Source: a virus. Taken from it: a stretch of 31,566 nt of DNA. The stretch is from the IMG/VR virus record IMGVR_UViG_3300020457_003081, positions 1-31,566 of that record, one strand, 5' to 3'. Below the pieces are notes generated by a model that was given only the letters and a program-made list of their open reading frames with translations, did not search any database and was not told the DNA's origin. Shown one piece after another: positions 31,303-31,566 of this stretch. The position numbers were made by a program, and so were the translations under genes. The first letter of the stretch is position 1; the number at the start of each line of letters is the position of its first letter.

Positions 31303-31566
31303 TTAATCTTCAAAATCTTCATTTACAAACTGGTCATATCCCTGTCTGTTGTCGACTTCTTCAATTTGCAAATCTTCTAATAACAGTTCGACAGCTGCCC
31401 AGTCTTTATCATATATAGCAGCTTCTAATCTCATAATAATTTCTTCTATTGATAGCATCTTATCAGCCCCCTGTTTAGTTGACACTAAATATGGATAATC
31501 TACTAAATTTAATTCAGTTACTGATGTGTTTTCTACTAAAAAATTCCACGGTAATACTATACCCAT
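31303..31566 (-). CDS. Hypothetical acidic protein, possibly cut by the window edge
   Basis: These 87 residues are visible from an ATG that lies exactly at the window edge, so the real start could be farther out. The region starts MGIVLPWNFLVENTSVTEL. The later part is acidic and Leu/Glu-rich (SIEEIIMRLEAAIYDKDWAA, ELLLEDLQIEEVDN). It ends in FEDFED-style acidic residues. There is no membrane segment or known motif. It precedes the tmRNA by 7 bases and so may share its transcript. Function is unknown. Confidence 0.65.
   Translation of the reverse strand: MGIVLPWNFLVENTSVTELNLVDYPYLVSTKQGADKMLSIEEIIMRLEAAIYDKDWAAVELLLEDLQIEEVDNRQGYDQFVNEDFED

Overview
The window is a block of a tailed-phage (myovirus) genome of the T4-like type. 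Every credible gene lies on the minus strand, genes overlap by 1-4 bases or sit a few bases apart, and the DNA is AT-rich. The best-recognised products are T4-type: late sigma factor gp55, a gp5-like hub/spike, baseplate wedge proteins gp25 and gp6, and a gp7/gpI-like giant wedge protein. The host is not settled. Several products have Gram-negative export features (Sec signal peptides, a lipobox, a beta-barrel-type C-terminal Phe), and the gene style resembles marine T4-like phages. The tmRNA is one-piece, so it is not the split form usual in alphaproteobacteria.

Layout in transcription order, high to low coordinates. (1) 31566-30889: a partial acidic gene, then a one-piece tmRNA with an unusually long predicted tag. 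(2) 30789-28568: a 3D-domain (double-psi barrel) membrane protein, an HD-domain hydrolase, a small membrane/coiled-coil protein and the gp55 late sigma factor. (3) 28533-13224: the baseplate module, containing a small helical protein, gp5-like spike, a 496-aa protein with a threefold repeat, two small proteins, gp25, gp6, a DNRLRE-like protein, a small protein and a 2476-aa wedge protein. (4) 13153-9011: five structural/fibre-region proteins, including two pairs of paralogues and a lysine-free Arg/Ser/Thr-rich protein. (5) 8977-5715: envelope-directed accessory genes: an outer-membrane-barrel-like protein, an overlooked 49-aa basic protein, a lipoprotein, a small protein, a membrane protein with an MshEN-like domain and an exported thioredoxin fold without CXXC. 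(6) 5715-1: small proteins, many with a CTS-like leader ending in a prohead-protease-type site, plus a GTA-type holin, a two-TM protein, a Popeye-like cyclic-nucleotide-domain membrane protein and a 595-aa modular polyprotein-like protein.

The larger intergenic gaps (2.6, 10.1, 11.2, 13.2 and 28.5 kb) each carry the octamer ATATTTAT, read on the gene strand, upstream of a start codon. This is the reverse complement of the T4 late-promoter core, so the five sites look like one family of promoters or operators. One clear intrinsic terminator lies at 10.15 kb.

The most interesting material is in regions (5) and (6). They hold a candidate set of head-packaged, ejected proteins sharing a leader, and a group of envelope and possible second-messenger-sensing proteins. 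The tmRNA is also unusual. There is no gene-free stretch longer than 300 bases apart from the tmRNA. No tRNA, insertion sequence or CRISPR array was seen.
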